DNA of 64,000 bases from Nitratireductor soli. GTDB lineage: Bacteria > Pseudomonadota > Alphaproteobacteria > Rhizobiales > Rhizobiaceae. The stretch lies in NCBI RefSeq assembly GCF_001050155.1, contig NZ_LFVY01000002.1, positions 269,519 through 333,518 of the forward strand, written 5' to 3'. The translations under genes were made by a program, and so were the position numbers. Of this stretch, positions 25,979-35,675 are shown one piece after another. The notes beneath the pieces were generated by a model. The model saw only the letters and a list, made by a program, of their open reading frames with translations. It had not been told where the DNA came from and did no database searches. Each line of letters opens with the position of its first letter. Within the stretch, counting starts at the first letter, position 1.

Positions 25979-27142
25979 TCAGCTTGCGAGGTCGGCGACC
26001 ACGGCGTCCAGCACGATCATGCCCCGCGCCGTGGCGCGCAGGCGGGTGTTGCCGACCGGCTCGATGAGACCTTCGTCCTGCAGCACGCAAATGCGGCGGT
26101 TCGACAGCGTGCGCCCCGACAGCGCCTCGTAGCGCGGCAGGTCTATGCCCTCGGTCAATCGAAGGCCCATCAGCAGGAACTCGTCGGCTTCCTCGTCGCG
26201 GGTCAGGATCTCGCCGCCGGTGACGCCGTGGCCCTTCGCCTCGACCAGTTCGAGCCAGCCTTCGGGCATCTTCTCGGTGAAGGTGACATGGCGGCGGCCG
26301 TTCTCGATGAAGCGTCCATGGGCGCCGGGTCCGACGCCGACATACTCGCCATAGCGCCAGTAGACGAGATTGTGCCGGCTTTCGGCGCCGGGGCGGGCAT
26401 GGTTGGAGATTTCGTAGGCGGGCAGGCCATGCGCCTGCGTCACGTCCTGGGTGATTTCGTAAAGACGCGCCGCATGATCGGGATCGGGCATGACAAGCTT
26501 GCCGGCCTCATAGAGAAGCTGGAAACGCGTACCCTCCTCGATGGTCAGTTGGTAGAGCGACAGATGGTCGGCGGCATGGCCGATGGCCTGCGCAAGCTCC
26601 GCCGCCCAGTCGGCCTCGTTCTGGCCGGGACGGGCATAGATCAGGTCGAAGGACAGGCGCGGGAATGTGGCGCGGGCAAGCTCGATCGCCTTCAGCGCTT
26701 CGGCGACATTGTGCAGCCGTCCGAGAAACTTGAGATCCCGGTCGTTGAGCGCCTGCACGCCGAGCGAGACGCGGTTGACGCCGGCGGCGCGATAGCCGCG
26801 AAAACGATCCGCCTCGACGGAACTAGGATTGGCCTCCAGCGTCACCTCGATCCCGTCGGGAACGTCCCAATGCTCGGCCACCGCATCGAGCAGGGCGCCG
26901 ACCGTGGCGGGCTCCATCAGCGATGGTGTGCCGCCGCCGAGGAAGATGCTGGTCACCGTGCGCGGGCCGGTGCGCTGGCGCATGGTCGCCATCTCGCGGC
27001 GAAAAGCAGCGGCGAAGCGTGGCTGGTCCACCGGCTGGTGGCGCACATGGCTGTTGAAGTCGCAATAGGGGCATTTGGCGGCACAGAACGGCCAGTGGAG
27101 GTAGATGCCGAAACCCGGCGTGCTGTCGTCGGCGCGGATCAC
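25979..27142 (-). CDS. hemW: HemW, coproporphyrinogen III oxidase-like radical SAM heme chaperone
   Basis: 387 aa from a GTG at 27142, which overlaps the rdgB stop (GTGA); the open frame continues upstream but only as out-of-frame rdgB sequence. The radical-SAM motif [10 protein letters not shown] sits near the N-terminus, with [11 protein letters not shown] and a HemN_C domain at the end. It lacks the N-terminal extension and third Cys motif of true HemN. HemW binds heme and delivers it to respiratory enzymes. Translationally coupled to rdgB, a conserved arrangement. Confidence 0.92.
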   Translation of the reverse strand: MIRADDSTPGFGIYLHWPFCAAKCPYCDFNSHVRHQPVDQPRFAAAFRREMATMRQRTGPRTVTSIFLGGGTPSLMEPATVGALLDAVAEHWDVPDGIEVTLEANPSSVEADRFRGYRAAGVNRVSLGVQALNDRDLKFLGRLHNVAEALKAIELARATFPRLSFDLIYARPGQNEADWAAELAQAIGHAADHLSLYQLTIEEGTRFQLLYEAGKLVMPDPDHAARLYEITQDVTQAHGLPAYEISNHARPGAESRHNLVYWRYGEYVGVGPGAHGRFIENGRRHVTFTEKMPEGWLELVEAKGHGVTGGEILTRDEEADEFLLMGLRLTEGIDLPRYEALSGRTLSNRRICVLQDEGLIEPVGNTRLRATARGMIVLDAVVADLAS

Positions 27143-27786
27143 GCGACGCCAAGCCTGGCGCGGGCGAATTTCTGGAAGGCGCGGGCGCGGTGCGACAGCG
27201 CGTGCGCGTCGCCCGGCTTCCAGCCATGCTTTTCCTCGGCCGTCATCTGGCCGAAGGTGACGTCGAACCCGACCGGCTGGAAGACGGGATCGTAGCCGAA
27301 CCCGTCCGTGCCGCGCGGCGGCCAGACGAGATGGCCTTCCGCCTCGCCGCGGAAATATTCGGCTTCTCCATCGGGAAAGCACAGGCACAGCGTGGCGACG
27401 AAGCGACCGGTGCGTTTTCCCGGCGTGTCGGCGCCCTTCTCGGCCAGCAGGCTTTCCGTCTTCCGCATCGCCATCATGAAGTCGCGGCTGCCGTCTTCCC
27501 TGGTCGCCCAGTCGGCGGTGTAGACGCCGGGCGCGCCGTCGAGCGCGTCGACGCAGAGGCCGGAATCGTCCGACAGCGCCGGCAGGCCCGTCGCCGTCGC
27601 GGCGGCATGCGCCTTGATGTAGGCGTTTTCCTCAAACGTCGTGCCGGTTTCCTCCGGTTCGTCGAGACCCAGTTCGGCAGCAGACCGCACCGCATAGCCG
27701 AACGGCCGAAGCAGGTCGGAAAACTCGCTGAGCTTGCCCTTGTTGTGGCTCGCCAGCACGAAGGTCTTGTTTTCGATCGGTCTCAA
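27139..27786 (-). CDS. rdgB: dITP/XTP pyrophosphatase RdgB (HAM1 family)
   Basis: 215 aa. The opening [18 protein letters not shown], the [13 protein letters not shown] motif, [21 protein letters not shown] and the C-terminal SHRARAF are the complete HAM1 signature. It hydrolyses non-canonical purine triphosphates to keep them out of DNA. It ends in an overlap with hemW. Confidence 0.95.
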   Translation of the reverse strand: MRPIENKTFVLASHNKGKLSEFSDLLRPFGYAVRSAAELGLDEPEETGTTFEENAYIKAHAAATATGLPALSDDSGLCVDALDGAPGVYTADWATREDGSRDFMMAMRKTESLLAEKGADTPGKRTGRFVATLCLCFPDGEAEYFRGEAEGHLVWPPRGTDGFGYDPVFQPVGFDVTFGQMTAEEKHGWKPGDAHALSHRARAFQKFARARLGVA

Positions 27787-27798
27787 TTCAGTCTCCGG

Positions 27799-28221
27799 TC
27801 AATCCTCAGATGTCAGGCCCCAGATGCGCGGTTCGGCGAATTCCAGCGAATTGCCGGAGGGATCGCGGAAATAGATCGACCGGCCGCCATTCGGCCATTC
27901 GAAATCCGCCTCGACGGCGATGCCGGCCTTGGTCAGATGCGCTTTCCAGCGCTCGATTTCCTCGCCGGATGCGGCAAAGCACAGATGCCCCTGGCCGCGC
28001 GCGCCATGCGGTGGCACGGGCAGGCGCGCGTCGGGCGCCGGCGGCGCCTGCGTGGCGTCCGCATCGAACAGCAGCACCACGCCGCGCCCGCATTGGAAGA
28101 ACACGTGCCGGCCCTCGGCCCTGGCGATGCGCTTCAGTCCCAGCGTCTCGCCGTAGAAGCGTTCCGCTTCGTCCAGGTCGTCGACATAAAGCGCCGCCTC
28201 GAGAATGGCCGAAGGTTGCAT
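27799..28221 (-). CDS. VOC family (glyoxalase/dioxygenase-like) protein
   Basis: 140 aa with two beta-alpha-beta-beta-beta modules of the vicinal-oxygen-chelate fold: AALYVDDLDEAERFYGETLGLK in the N-terminal half, and GHLCFAASGEEIERW with DPSGNSLEFAE in the C-terminal half. His (GHLCF) and Glu (LEFAE) are plausible metal ligands. The reaction cannot be predicted. It is 12 nt upstream of rdgB and probably co-transcribed. Confidence 0.85.
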   Translation of the reverse strand: MQPSAILEAALYVDDLDEAERFYGETLGLKRIARAEGRHVFFQCGRGVVLLFDADATQAPPAPDARLPVPPHGARGQGHLCFAASGEEIERWKAHLTKAGIAVEADFEWPNGGRSIYFRDPSGNSLEFAEPRIWGLTSED

Positions 28222-28258
28222 GGTCTTTCTGCTATCCGTGCCGCAGTTTCGGCAGGCT

Positions 28259-28378
28259 GGTGGTGCGATTCTAACAGATGGTCCCCATCTATCAGGAGAA
28301 ATCGCCCCACCAGATCAATAGTTTAGTGGCCTGCTTGTCCCAACCGAACCTGCAGGTTTGATTGGGGCAGGACACTAG
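28259..28378. repeat. Mosaic palindromic element upstream of the VOC gene
   Basis: Contains an AACAGATGGtccCCATCTat hairpin. Next comes GGAGAAATCGCCCCACCAGATC, which is the inverse of a segment in the element upstream of mutS. The last part is a decayed CTGC..CCAACC/GGTTTGATTGGGGCAG stem ending at CTAG (28375). Its last part is nearly identical to 48485-48546. It sits between the VOC start and the rph 3' end, both minus strand. Confidence 0.8.
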
Positions 28379-28403
28379 GCGATTCCGTCCGGCAGCGAAA
28401 GGC

Positions 28404-29120
28404 TCAGGAGATCGCCAGCTTCTGCAACTCCACCAGACGTGTAATCCCCTTGCGCGCCAGCCCCATCAAGGCGGCGAATTCCTCTTCCGAGAACGGCTCG
28501 CTCTCGGCGGTGCCCTGGATCTCGACGATGCCGCCCTTGCCGGTCATGACGAAATTGGCGTCGGTTTCTGCGGCCGAATCCTCCGCATAGTCGAGGTCGA
28601 GCACCGGCGTGCCGTTGCTGATGCCGCAGGAAATCGCCGCCACATGGTCTTTCAGCACCTTGTCGCGGCTGACCATCTGCCGTGCTTCCATCCAGGACAG
28701 GCAGTCGCTCAGCGCGATGAAACCGCCGGTGATGGCCGCCGTGCGGGTGCCGCCATCGGCCTGGATGACGTCGCAATCGACGGTGATCTGCTTCTCGCCC
28801 AGTGCCTGCAGGTCGACCACGGCGCGCAGCGAGCGGCCGATCAGACGCTGGATCTCCAGCGTGCGCCCGCCCTGCTTGCCCGACGACGCCTCGCGGCGCA
28901 TGCGGTCGCCTGTCGAGCGCGGCAGCATGCCGTATTCCGCCGTCACCCAGCCCTTGCCGGAATTGCGCAGCCATGGCGGCACGCGCTCTTCGAGGCTCGC
29001 CGTGCACAAGACATGCGTGTCGCCGAAGCGCACCAGGCAGGAACCTTCCGCGTGTTTGGAAATGCCCCGTTCGAAGCTGACGGCGCGCATCTCGTCCGGT
29101 TCCCGTTTCGATGGTCGCAT
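28404..29120 (-). CDS. rph: Ribonuclease PH
   Basis: 238 aa from the ATG at 29120, exactly the family's usual length; the longer frame from 29174 adds a non-conserved leader. RNase PH signatures include [59 protein letters not shown] and a C-terminal EIQGTAE. It trims tRNA 3' ends phosphorolytically. It is divergent from hrcA. Confidence 0.95.
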   Translation of the reverse strand: MRPSKREPDEMRAVSFERGISKHAEGSCLVRFGDTHVLCTASLEERVPPWLRNSGKGWVTAEYGMLPRSTGDRMRREASSGKQGGRTLEIQRLIGRSLRAVVDLQALGEKQITVDCDVIQADGGTRTAAITGGFIALSDCLSWMEARQMVSRDKVLKDHVAAISCGISNGTPVLDLDYAEDSAAETDANFVMTGKGGIVEIQGTAESEPFSEEEFAALMGLARKGITRLVELQKLAIS

Positions 29121-29268
29121 GGGCTGATTTTCTCCGATTCCGCCTTGATTGTTGGCGGCTTGTAGCTTTCGCACACCTTGAAAGCAAAGGAAAACAGCGT
29201 GTGCGCAACGGCCGGTGGAGAGTTGTGTTCCCCCGCACGCGGCTTATATTCCCGGTCAGAGGTACGCC

Positions 29269-30354
29269 ATGACGAAGCCCGTCTTCGACAGAGAGATTCA
29301 GGAACAGGCCATGCGCTCGCTGGACATGCGCTCCCGCGAGATTTTCCGTTTCATCGTCGAATCCTACCTGCGCGACGGCGAGCCGCTCGGCTCGCGCAAT
29401 CTGTCGCGCATCCTGCCGACCCAGCTTTCGCCGGCAACGATCCGCAACGTCATGAGCGATCTCGAGCATCTGGGCCTGATCTACGCGCCGCATATCTCGG
29501 CCGGCCGCCTGCCCACGCAACAGGGGCTGCGCTTCTTCGTCGATGCCTTCATGGAAATCGGCGATCTTTCCGACGATGAGCGGCGCATCATCGAGACCCA
29601 GGTCAAGGCGTCGAGCAGCGGCCAGTCGCTCGACCACATGCTGACCGAGGCGAGCCAGCTCCTGTCGGGCCTGTCGCGCGGCGCCGGCGTCGTGCTCGCC
29701 GCCAAGTCGGAAGCGGCGCTGAAGCATATCGAGTTCGTCCAGCTCGAACCGCTGAAGGGATTGGCGGTTCTCGTCTCGCAGAACGGCGATGTGGAAAACC
29801 GCGTCGTCGATCTGCCGGCGGGCGTCACCGCCTCGCAACTGCATGAGGCATCGAACTTCCTCAACGCCCATATTCGCGGCCGCACGCTGGTCGAGGCGCG
29901 CACCGAAATCTCCCGCCTGCAGGAAGAAACGCGCGCCGCCCTCGACACGCTGTCGCAGGAACTGGTTGAAAAGGGGCTCGCTGTCTGGGCGGGCGCGGAA
30001 AGCGGCCAGCCGGCGCGCCTGATCGTCCGCGGCCGCGCCAATCTTCTGGAAAACCTGACGGCGGAAGCCGACCTGGAACTGCTGCGCCGCCTGTTCGAGG
30101 ACCTGGAGACCAAGGAAGGTCTGATCCAGCTTCTCGACGTGGCCGAGGAGGGGCCGGGCGTGCGCATCTTCATCGGCTCGGAAAACCGCTTGTTCTCATT
30201 GTCCGGCTCGTCGCTGGTGGTGGCGCCCTACCGCGACCAGGAATCGCGCGTCATCGGCGCGCTCGGCGTCATCGGCCCGACGCGGCTCAACTATGCGCGC
30301 ATCGTGCCGATGGTCGACTACACGGCCCAGATCGTCGGTCGCCTGCTCAGATAA
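29269..30354 (+). CDS. hrcA: Heat-inducible transcription repressor HrcA
   Basis: 361 aa from the ATG at 29269 with AGAGG upstream. N-terminal winged helix (~20-90: [35 protein letters not shown]), then the GAF-like HrcA domain ending in a [24 protein letters not shown] segment. It normally binds CIRCE elements upstream of groESL or dnaKJ; no CIRCE was seen in this window. The rph-hrcA-(x)-grpE order is largely conserved in rhizobia. Confidence 0.94.
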   Translation: MTKPVFDREIQEQAMRSLDMRSREIFRFIVESYLRDGEPLGSRNLSRILPTQLSPATIRNVMSDLEHLGLIYAPHISAGRLPTQQGLRFFVDAFMEIGDLSDDERRIIETQVKASSSGQSLDHMLTEASQLLSGLSRGAGVVLAAKSEAALKHIEFVQLEPLKGLAVLVSQNGDVENRVVDLPAGVTASQLHEASNFLNAHIRGRTLVEARTEISRLQEETRAALDTLSQELVEKGLAVWAGAESGQPARLIVRGRANLLENLTAEADLELLRRLFEDLETKEGLIQLLDVAEEGPGVRIFIGSENRLFSLSGSSLVVAPYRDQESRVIGALGVIGPTRLNYARIVPMVDYTAQIVGRLLR

Positions 30355-30379
30355 TTCATTATCGCGTTATGGAGGAACC

Positions 30380-30670
30380 ATGTTTGGCCTGATCGGCAAG
30401 ATGCGCGCCCAGCCCGGCAAGCGCGATGCCCTGCTCGACATTCTGGCAAAGGGCACGCAGGCGATGCCCGGCTGTCTGAGCTACATCATTGCACGGGATC
30501 CCGAGGATGCCGATGCGATCTGGATCACCGAGGTCTGGGACAATGAGGAAAGCCACAAGGGGTCGCTTTCCCTGCCATCCGTGCAGGCGGCCATTGCCGA
30601 GGCGCGCCCGCTGATCGCCGGTTTCGATTCGAGCACCCGCACCGAGCCGGTGAGCGGTGTCGGCCTCTGA
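30380..30670 (+). CDS. ABM-domain (putative quinol monooxygenase-like) protein
   Basis: 96 aa; ATG at 30380 with a strong GGAGG. Dimeric alpha/beta-barrel ABM fold: MFGLIGKMRAQPGKRDALL, a central YIIARDPED and the WITEVWDNEESHKGSL segment typical of YgiN-like proteins. It lies 25 nt after hrcA and 84 nt before grpE. Whether it is heat-regulated with them is unknown, and substrates for this small family are rarely known. Confidence 0.85.
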   Translation: MFGLIGKMRAQPGKRDALLDILAKGTQAMPGCLSYIIARDPEDADAIWITEVWDNEESHKGSLSLPSVQAAIAEARPLIAGFDSSTRTEPVSGVGL

Positions 30671-30681
30671 TCGCCTCGCCC

Positions 30682-30710
30682 CTTGATTTTGCTGCCGCGA
30701 AGCTCGATAT
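30682..30710 (+). promoter_or_regulatory. Candidate RpoH (sigma-32) promoter of grpE
   Basis: CTTGATT at 30682-30688 and CGATAT at 30705-30710 resemble the alphaproteobacterial heat-shock consensus. The spacing (23 nt from element start to element start) equals that of the stronger candidate before the Hsp20 gene. The -10 is only partly matched. Confidence 0.4.
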
Positions 30711-30754
30711 CGGGCGCAATCATCGAACAATCGTGAAATCATAGACGGACTGCA

Positions 30755-31429
30755 ATGACCAATCACGCCAAGGACAACGACGCGCCCATGAACGATCCTT
30801 CCCGCAGGGACATGGCCGAGGAGCAGGACATCGGGATGTCCAATGCAGCCGCCGGTGGCGAGACCGTTTCGGAAGAAGACGTCCTCCTGCGACTGGCCAG
30901 GGAAAACGAGGAACTCAAGGACCGCGCCCTGCGCATGGCCGCCGAGATGGAGAATCTGCGCAAGCGCACCGCCCGCGACGTGGTCGAGGCGCGCAGCTAT
31001 TCCGTTGCCGGCTTCGCCCGCGACATGCTGACCGTCTCCGACAATCTGCGCCGCGCGCTCGACGCCGTTCCGGCTGATGCGCTTGCGGCGGGCGATACGG
31101 GCCTTTCGGCACTGGTGGAGGGCGTCGAGATGACCGAGCGTTCCATGCTGTCGACGCTGGAACGCCACGGCGTCAAGCGGATCGACCCGAAGGGCGAGCG
31201 CTTCGACCCGCATTTTCACCAGGCCATGTTCGAAGTGCCGGACCCAAGCGTGCCCGAAAGCACCGTCGTCCAGGTGGTGCAGCAGGGCTATGTGATCGGC
31301 GAGCGGGTGCTGCGCCCGGCTATGGTCGGCGTCGCCAAGGGCGGCCCGAAGGCGTCCGCGGTGAAGAATGGCGAGGATGCCGCCGCCGAACCCGGCCCGC
31401 CCAACCCGCAGGCCGAACGCGACGCCTGA
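30755..31429 (+). CDS. grpE: Nucleotide exchange factor GrpE
   Basis: 224 aa. An acidic disordered N-terminus (~1-40), a long coiled coil (~42-95 with [15 protein letters not shown]) and the C-terminal beta-domain ([38 protein letters not shown]) are all present. It releases ADP from DnaK. It is a short distance downstream of hrcA and an ABM gene. Confidence 0.95.
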   Translation: MTNHAKDNDAPMNDPSRRDMAEEQDIGMSNAAAGGETVSEEDVLLRLARENEELKDRALRMAAEMENLRKRTARDVVEARSYSVAGFARDMLTVSDNLRRALDAVPADALAAGDTGLSALVEGVEMTERSMLSTLERHGVKRIDPKGERFDPHFHQAMFEVPDPSVPESTVVQVVQQGYVIGERVLRPAMVGVAKGGPKASAVKNGEDAAAEPGPPNPQAERDA

Positions 31430-31498
31430 ACGCGAAACCTCAGCGCTGCTGCCCTCCGGCCAGGGCTCCGAACTCGGTTTGCGACGGCGCCGGTCACA

Positions 31499-31579
31499 CC
31501 CCCACTCCGTCTTGCTTCGCAAGCCACCTCTCCCCCGTCGAACGGGGGAGAGGTGGCCGCGAAGCGGTCGGAGTGGGGG
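31499..31579. repeat. Long three-stem inverted repeat
   Basis: Between grpE and the TRIC gene. The outer stem is CCCCCACTCCG (31499-31509) with CGGAGTGGGGG (31569-31579). The middle stem is GCTTCGC (31514-31520) with GCGAAGC (31559-31565). The inner 14-bp stem is CCACCTCTCCCCCG (31524-31537) with its complement (31543-31556) around TCGAA. It could extrude as a cruciform or terminate grpE. Similar CTCTCCCC palindromes are multicopy in Mesorhizobium-like genomes. The rest of this 251-bp gap has no recognisable gene. Confidence 0.8.
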
Positions 31580-31680
31580 TCGATGCGGCGTCCGTTAACC
31601 TGAGCTCGGAGCCCCGGCCCTCCGGCGGCGGCGCTTTCCATGCCTGCGCCCTTCGGCTATCCAGATAGCCGGAGGAACCG

Positions 31681-32310
31681 ATGAACCCTATCCAGCTTCT
31701 CGACTATGCCGGCGTGGCGGTGTTCGCGGCGACGGGCGCGCTTGCCGCGTCACGCAAGGAGCTCGACATCATCGGCTTCATCTTCCTGGCCGGCATCACC
31801 GGCATGGGCGGCGGCACGCTGCGCGACCTGGTGCTGGATGCGCCGGTCTTCTGGATATGGAACCCCACCTACATCCTCGTCTGCGCGGCGGTGGCGATCA
31901 TCGTCTACTTCGCCGCGCCCCTGGTCGAACATCGCTATCGGCTGCTCTTGTGGCTCGATGCCGTTGGCCTTGCCGCCTATTCCGTGTTGGGAGCTGCCAA
32001 GGGGCTCGCCGCAACGGGCTCGGCGACGGTGGCGTTGGTGACGGGCATGCTGACGGCCACGTTTGGCGGCGTCCTGCGCGACGTGCTGACCGGCGAACCC
32101 TCGGTCCTGCTGCGGCCGGAGGTTTACGTGACGGCGGCGCTGGTCGGCGCCGGCGTCTTCACCCTCGCCGACATTTCCGGCCTCGACTGGATGCTTGCGG
32201 CGCTGATCGCCATCGCCGCCGCGTTCCTGGTGCGTGGCGGGGCGCTGAAATTCGGCTGGACTTTCCCGCGCTACAAATCGCGGCCGGGACGGCCGCCGGA
32301 AGAGCTATAA
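31681..32310 (+). CDS. TRIC cation channel family (YicG-like) membrane protein
   Basis: 209 aa, seven helices arranged as two UPF0126/Gly-rich repeats: LDYAGVAVFAATGALAASRKELD with GMGGGTLRDLVLD, then LDAVGLAAYSVLGAAKGL with TFGGVLRDVLTGEP. The paired GGGTLRD and GGVLRD motifs are the hallmark of bacterial TRIC channels. It overlaps the 3' end of the convergent adenosine kinase gene by 6 nt. Confidence 0.9.
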   Translation: MNPIQLLDYAGVAVFAATGALAASRKELDIIGFIFLAGITGMGGGTLRDLVLDAPVFWIWNPTYILVCAAVAIIVYFAAPLVEHRYRLLLWLDAVGLAAYSVLGAAKGLAATGSATVALVTGMLTATFGGVLRDVLTGEPSVLLRPEVYVTAALVGAGVFTLADISGLDWMLAALIAIAAAFLVRGGALKFGWTFPRYKSRPGRPPEEL

Positions 32311-33297
32311 CAGACCGGCCTGCTGCGCTTCGTAGCGCAGGTCCTTCTGCGGGCGCGGGCCGATCTGCTGGATGACCAGGCCGGCGGCGAACGAACCGAG
32401 CCGTCCGCAATCGAGCAGGCTGTGTCCATTGGTGTAGCCGTACAGGAAACCGGCAGCGTAGAGATCGCCTGCACCGGTCGTGTCGACCAGTTCTGCGATC
32501 TCGATTGCCTCGACGGGCACCGTCTCCGCGCCCCGGACGATGATCGAGCCGCGCTCCGAGCGCGTCACTGCCGCCAGGCGGCAATCCTGGCGGATCGCCG
32601 CCAGCGCGCTGTCGAAGGAACTGGTCTGGTAGAGCGACAGCAATTCATGCTCATTGGCGAAGACGATGTTGACCCGGCCCGACCGCATCAGATCGAGAAA
32701 CTCGTCGCGGTAGCGGTCGACGCAGAACGGGTCGGACAAGGACATCGCTACTTCGCGGCCGGCCGCGTGCGCCGCATCGGCGGTCATGCGGATCGCCTCC
32801 TTGGCACGCGGCGGGTCCCACAGATAGCCCTCGAAATAGCTGACCTTGGCGCCCTTCGCCTTGTCTTCCTCGACATCTTCCGGCCCAAGCTCGACGCAGG
32901 CGCCGAGATAGGTGTTCATCGAGCGTTCGCCGTCCGGCGTGACGAAGATCATCGAGCGCGCCGTCGGCGGATGGCCATTGAGCGGCCTGGTGTCGAAGAC
33001 GACGCCCTGGGCGCGGATGTCGTGCGTGTAGATGTCGCCGAGCGTGTCGTTGGAGACCTTGCCGAAGAAGGCGGCCTTGCCGCCGAAGCTGGCGACGCCG
33101 GCCGCCGTGTTGCCGGCGCTGCCGCCGGAGGCCTCGATCGCCTGTCCCATGCGCTCGTAGAGGAGCGTGGCACGCTCCACGTCGATCAGGTTCATCGCGC
33201 CGCGGATGATCTTGTTCTCCTCGAGAAACGCTTCGTCGCAGCGAGCGATGATGTCGACAATGGCGTTGCCGATGCACAGCACGTCATATTCGCTCAA
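32305..33297 (-). CDS. Adenosine kinase (PfkB family)
   Basis: 330 aa. Ribokinase-like fold with the N-terminal substrate lid (VLCIGNAIVDIIARCDEAFL, MNLID), GGSAGNTAAGVASFGGKAAF, and the C-terminal PfkB signature VDTTGAGDLYAAGFL with catalytic Asp in TGAGD. The family is usually annotated adenosine kinase in rhizobia; sugar or other nucleoside specificity cannot be excluded. Confidence 0.88.
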   Translation of the reverse strand: MSEYDVLCIGNAIVDIIARCDEAFLEENKIIRGAMNLIDVERATLLYERMGQAIEASGGSAGNTAAGVASFGGKAAFFGKVSNDTLGDIYTHDIRAQGVVFDTRPLNGHPPTARSMIFVTPDGERSMNTYLGACVELGPEDVEEDKAKGAKVSYFEGYLWDPPRAKEAIRMTADAAHAAGREVAMSLSDPFCVDRYRDEFLDLMRSGRVNIVFANEHELLSLYQTSSFDSALAAIRQDCRLAAVTRSERGSIIVRGAETVPVEAIEIAELVDTTGAGDLYAAGFLYGYTNGHSLLDCGRLGSFAAGLVIQQIGPRPQKDLRYEAQQAGLL

Positions 33298-33467
33298 GAT
33301 CGGGTCTCCGGATATTCAAGGGAAGGGGCACTTGGCGTTCAGCTTGGCGCGGTTTAGCGGTTTGGACGGGATTTGCAAGCATCCAGCGCACCGGCGCCGG
33401 CTTGCGCATGCCGCAAACGCTCCCTATGTCGAAGCAGAAAACCTGGCAACCGGAACGTTGAAACCGC

Positions 33468-34202
33468 ATGATCCTCGACGCCGCCCGCGCGGCCATCAGC
33501 CGCCTTTTTTCACGCGAGTTCCGCGCCGTCTTCATCAAGACGCTCGGCCTGACGCTGCTTGTGCTGGCCGGTGTCTGGTTCGGCTTCAAGGAAGTGTTCG
33601 AATATTTCGCCCTGCCGTGGCTCGACGCGTTCTTCCCGGACCTGCCGTCCTGGATTGGCTGGGTAAGTTTCGTCGCGGCCATCGCCGCCGGCCTTGGCCT
33701 CGCCGTCGGCCTGGCGCTGCTGATCGGCCCGGTGACCGCCGTCATTGCCGGCTTGTTCCTCGACGATGTGGCCGAGGTGGTCGAGAAGGAGGATTATCCG
33801 CTGGATGCGCCGGGCAAGCCGCTGCCGCTGCTTCCGGCCATCGCGCTGTCGTTGAAATTCTTCGGCGTCGTCATTCTTGGCAACATCGTCGCGCTGTTCC
33901 TGCTTCTGGTGCCGGGCGTCAACATCCTCGCCTTCTTCCTGGTCAACGGTTACCTGCTCGGCCGCGAATTCTTCGAATTCGCCGCCATGCGCTTTCGCCC
34001 CGAGGCGGAGGCCAAGGCGCTGCGCCGGCGTCATGCGGGCACGATTTTCCTCGCCGGCCTGGTCATCGCCGGTTTCCTGGCCGTGCCGCTGCTCAACCTG
34101 CTGACGCCGCTGTTCGCCGCGGCGATGATGGTGCATCTGCACAAGATGATTTCGCAGAAGGACGCTACCATGGCGTCGGGCTTGGCCGCGCGACAGGGCT
34201 GA
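33468..34202 (+). CDS. EI24/CysZ-like membrane protein
   Basis: 244 aa with four main hydrophobic segments (~22-46, 62-95, 128-160, 190-225). The IGPVTAVIAGLFLDDVAEVVE stretch and the LLVPGVNILAFFLVNGYLLGREFFEFAAMR stretch are typical of the EI24 (CysZ) family. CysZ moves sulfate, but no cysteine-biosynthesis gene is near, so the substrate is open. Confidence 0.82.
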   Translation: MILDAARAAISRLFSREFRAVFIKTLGLTLLVLAGVWFGFKEVFEYFALPWLDAFFPDLPSWIGWVSFVAAIAAGLGLAVGLALLIGPVTAVIAGLFLDDVAEVVEKEDYPLDAPGKPLPLLPAIALSLKFFGVVILGNIVALFLLLVPGVNILAFFLVNGYLLGREFFEFAAMRFRPEAEAKALRRRHAGTIFLAGLVIAGFLAVPLLNLLTPLFAAAMMVHLHKMISQKDATMASGLAARQG

Positions 34203-34266
34203 TCCAGGCTCAACCCTTCCAGCGCAAGCGCATGCAGACGCCGCGAGATATTCGGCGGCGCATATA

Positions 34267-34914
34267 TCAAGCTGCATCCGCCGCAGCAAAATGCGCCATC
34301 TGGTCGTCATATGCTTTCACGAAGGCCGGCCGCGCCGTGGCGCGCGCGACATAGGCTCGGCAAGCAGGGAATTTTGCCAGCCCATCGAACCGGTCTACCG
34401 GCCGCAGCACGTCCGCCATCAACAGGTCCGCTACGGAAAAGCCGCCGCCCACCAGCCACTCGCGGCCGGCCAGCACTGCTTCCATCCGATCGAGCCTGGC
34501 CTTCAGGAAGCTGTCCACGAACTCCGCCTCGGGCGATTCGCCGGGAAAGCCCATGAAGCGGAACAGCGCCCATGGCTGGCCCGGCACGTCCATTGAATTG
34601 AGCGCGGCGATGACCCATCCCACCACCTCGGCCCGGCCGCGCGGGTCGGTGGGCATGAGCGCCGGGCTCTTCTCGCCGAGGTGCAGCAGGATAGCGCCGC
34701 TCTCGAAAATGGTGAGGTCTCCATCGGTCAGCCACGGGACCTGACCGAAGGGTTGAGCCGCGAAATGACCGGGGCCGCGATCTCGAAACGACGTGCTCTC
34801 GACCCGATAGGCCAACCCCGCCTCTTCCAGCGCCCAACGCACCCGCAGGTCGCGCACAAGGCCGCGCGGCATTTCGGGAACCCAATCGAAGGTGGTGAGG
34901 ATTAAGTCGCTCAT
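34267..34914 (-). CDS. Glutathione S-transferase family protein
   Basis: 215 aa from the ATG at 34914, which overlaps the upstream stop (ATGA) and has GGAG 8 nt ahead. N-terminal thioredoxin-like domain (~1-80, with QPFGQVPWLTDGDLTIFESGAILLHL, the glutathione-binding PW and ES residues) and C-terminal all-helical domain (GGFSVADLLMADVL). Third gene of an ArsR-SRPBCC-GST operon. Confidence 0.9.
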   Translation of the reverse strand: MSDLILTTFDWVPEMPRGLVRDLRVRWALEEAGLAYRVESTSFRDRGPGHFAAQPFGQVPWLTDGDLTIFESGAILLHLGEKSPALMPTDPRGRAEVVGWVIAALNSMDVPGQPWALFRFMGFPGESPEAEFVDSFLKARLDRMEAVLAGREWLVGGGFSVADLLMADVLRPVDRFDGLAKFPACRAYVARATARPAFVKAYDDQMAHFAAADAA

Positions 34915-35351
34915 TCGCAATCTCCAAGGAACACGGGAAGCTTGTCGAGGAGGCCGCTCCAGCCTTCCTCGTGACTCGTGCATGCCTCTTCGTCGGGCAG
35001 GTTCTCGTGCGTCAGGGTCAGCACGGTTCCTCCGTCGAACGGCTCAAGCCGGAACGTCACCAGCGATTGTCGTTCCGGCGTTCCGGGCAAATCCCAGGTA
35101 AAGACGAGCGACTTCTCGGGAACCACCTCCTGATAGACCCCGGTCGGGTTGTGCTCGTCGCCGCTGAGCAGCCGGAACACGACGCTGAAGCGGCCGCCCG
35201 GACGCACGTCAGCCACCACGCTGAGGGTCGGCCCCGCATCGGGCCCCCACCATTGCATCATCAGCTCCGGCTGCGTGATCGCCGCCCAGATCTTGGCGGG
35301 CGGGGCCTTGATTCGGCGCACGATGGTCACGCTCGGGAGGCGGTCGGTCAT
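34911..35351 (-). CDS. SRPBCC (AHSA1-like) domain protein
   Basis: 146 aa. START/Bet v1-like fold: VRRIKAPPAKIWAAITQPELMMQWWGPD at the N-terminus, GGRFSVVF in the middle and TLTHENLPDEEACTSHEEGWSGLLDKL at the end, as in the AHSA1 group. It overlaps the ArsR gene and the GST gene by 4 nt each, so all three are translationally coupled. ArsR-AHSA1 pairs are common; the ligand is unknown. Confidence 0.88.
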   Translation of the reverse strand: MTDRLPSVTIVRRIKAPPAKIWAAITQPELMMQWWGPDAGPTLSVVADVRPGGRFSVVFRLLSGDEHNPTGVYQEVVPEKSLVFTWDLPGTPERQSLVTFRLEPFDGGTVLTLTHENLPDEEACTSHEEGWSGLLDKLPVFLGDCE

Positions 35352-35662
35352 TGCTCTCCATCCTCTTCAACGAGCACGGCAAGCCGATCCAGGCTGACCG
35401 TCCAGAAGCGTTCATACTGGTTAAGCCACGCAATCGCCTCCCGCATCGGCGCGGCCGCGAGGTTCACCGCTACGGTGCGGCCGGTCTTGGTTCGCGTGAT
35501 CAATCCGGCATCGGACAGAACGTCCAGATGCTTCGTCATGCCGGGAAGCTTTAGCGAAAAGGGCCGCGCGAGCTCGCTGACCGAAAGCCCGGGTTCTTCC
35601 ATCAGGCGCTGCAGGACGCCGCGCCGGGTGGGATCCGCCAGCGCCCAGAATGTACGGTCCAT
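35348..35662 (-). CDS. ArsR family regulator
   Basis: 104 aa from the ATG at 35662 (MDRTFWALADPTRR). An upstream in-frame ATG at 35686 lies within the palindromic operator, which favours the shorter form. HTH_5 winged helix (LADPTRRGVLQRLME, LSVSELARPFSLKLPGMTKHLDVLSDAGLI). No Cys pair of the metal-sensing type is present, so it probably senses something else or is the SRPBCC-associated subtype. First gene of the coupled operon. Confidence 0.88.
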   Translation of the reverse strand: MDRTFWALADPTRRGVLQRLMEEPGLSVSELARPFSLKLPGMTKHLDVLSDAGLITRTKTGRTVAVNLAAAPMREAIAWLNQYERFWTVSLDRLAVLVEEDGEQ

Positions 35663-35675
35663 ACTTGATGTGTGA

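Noticed and set aside
29121..29268. Sigma-32 promoter or CIRCE operator before hrcA
   Set aside because: A CTTGAAA is present at 29177 but no matching -10 lies at the proper distance, and no CIRCE dyad was found.
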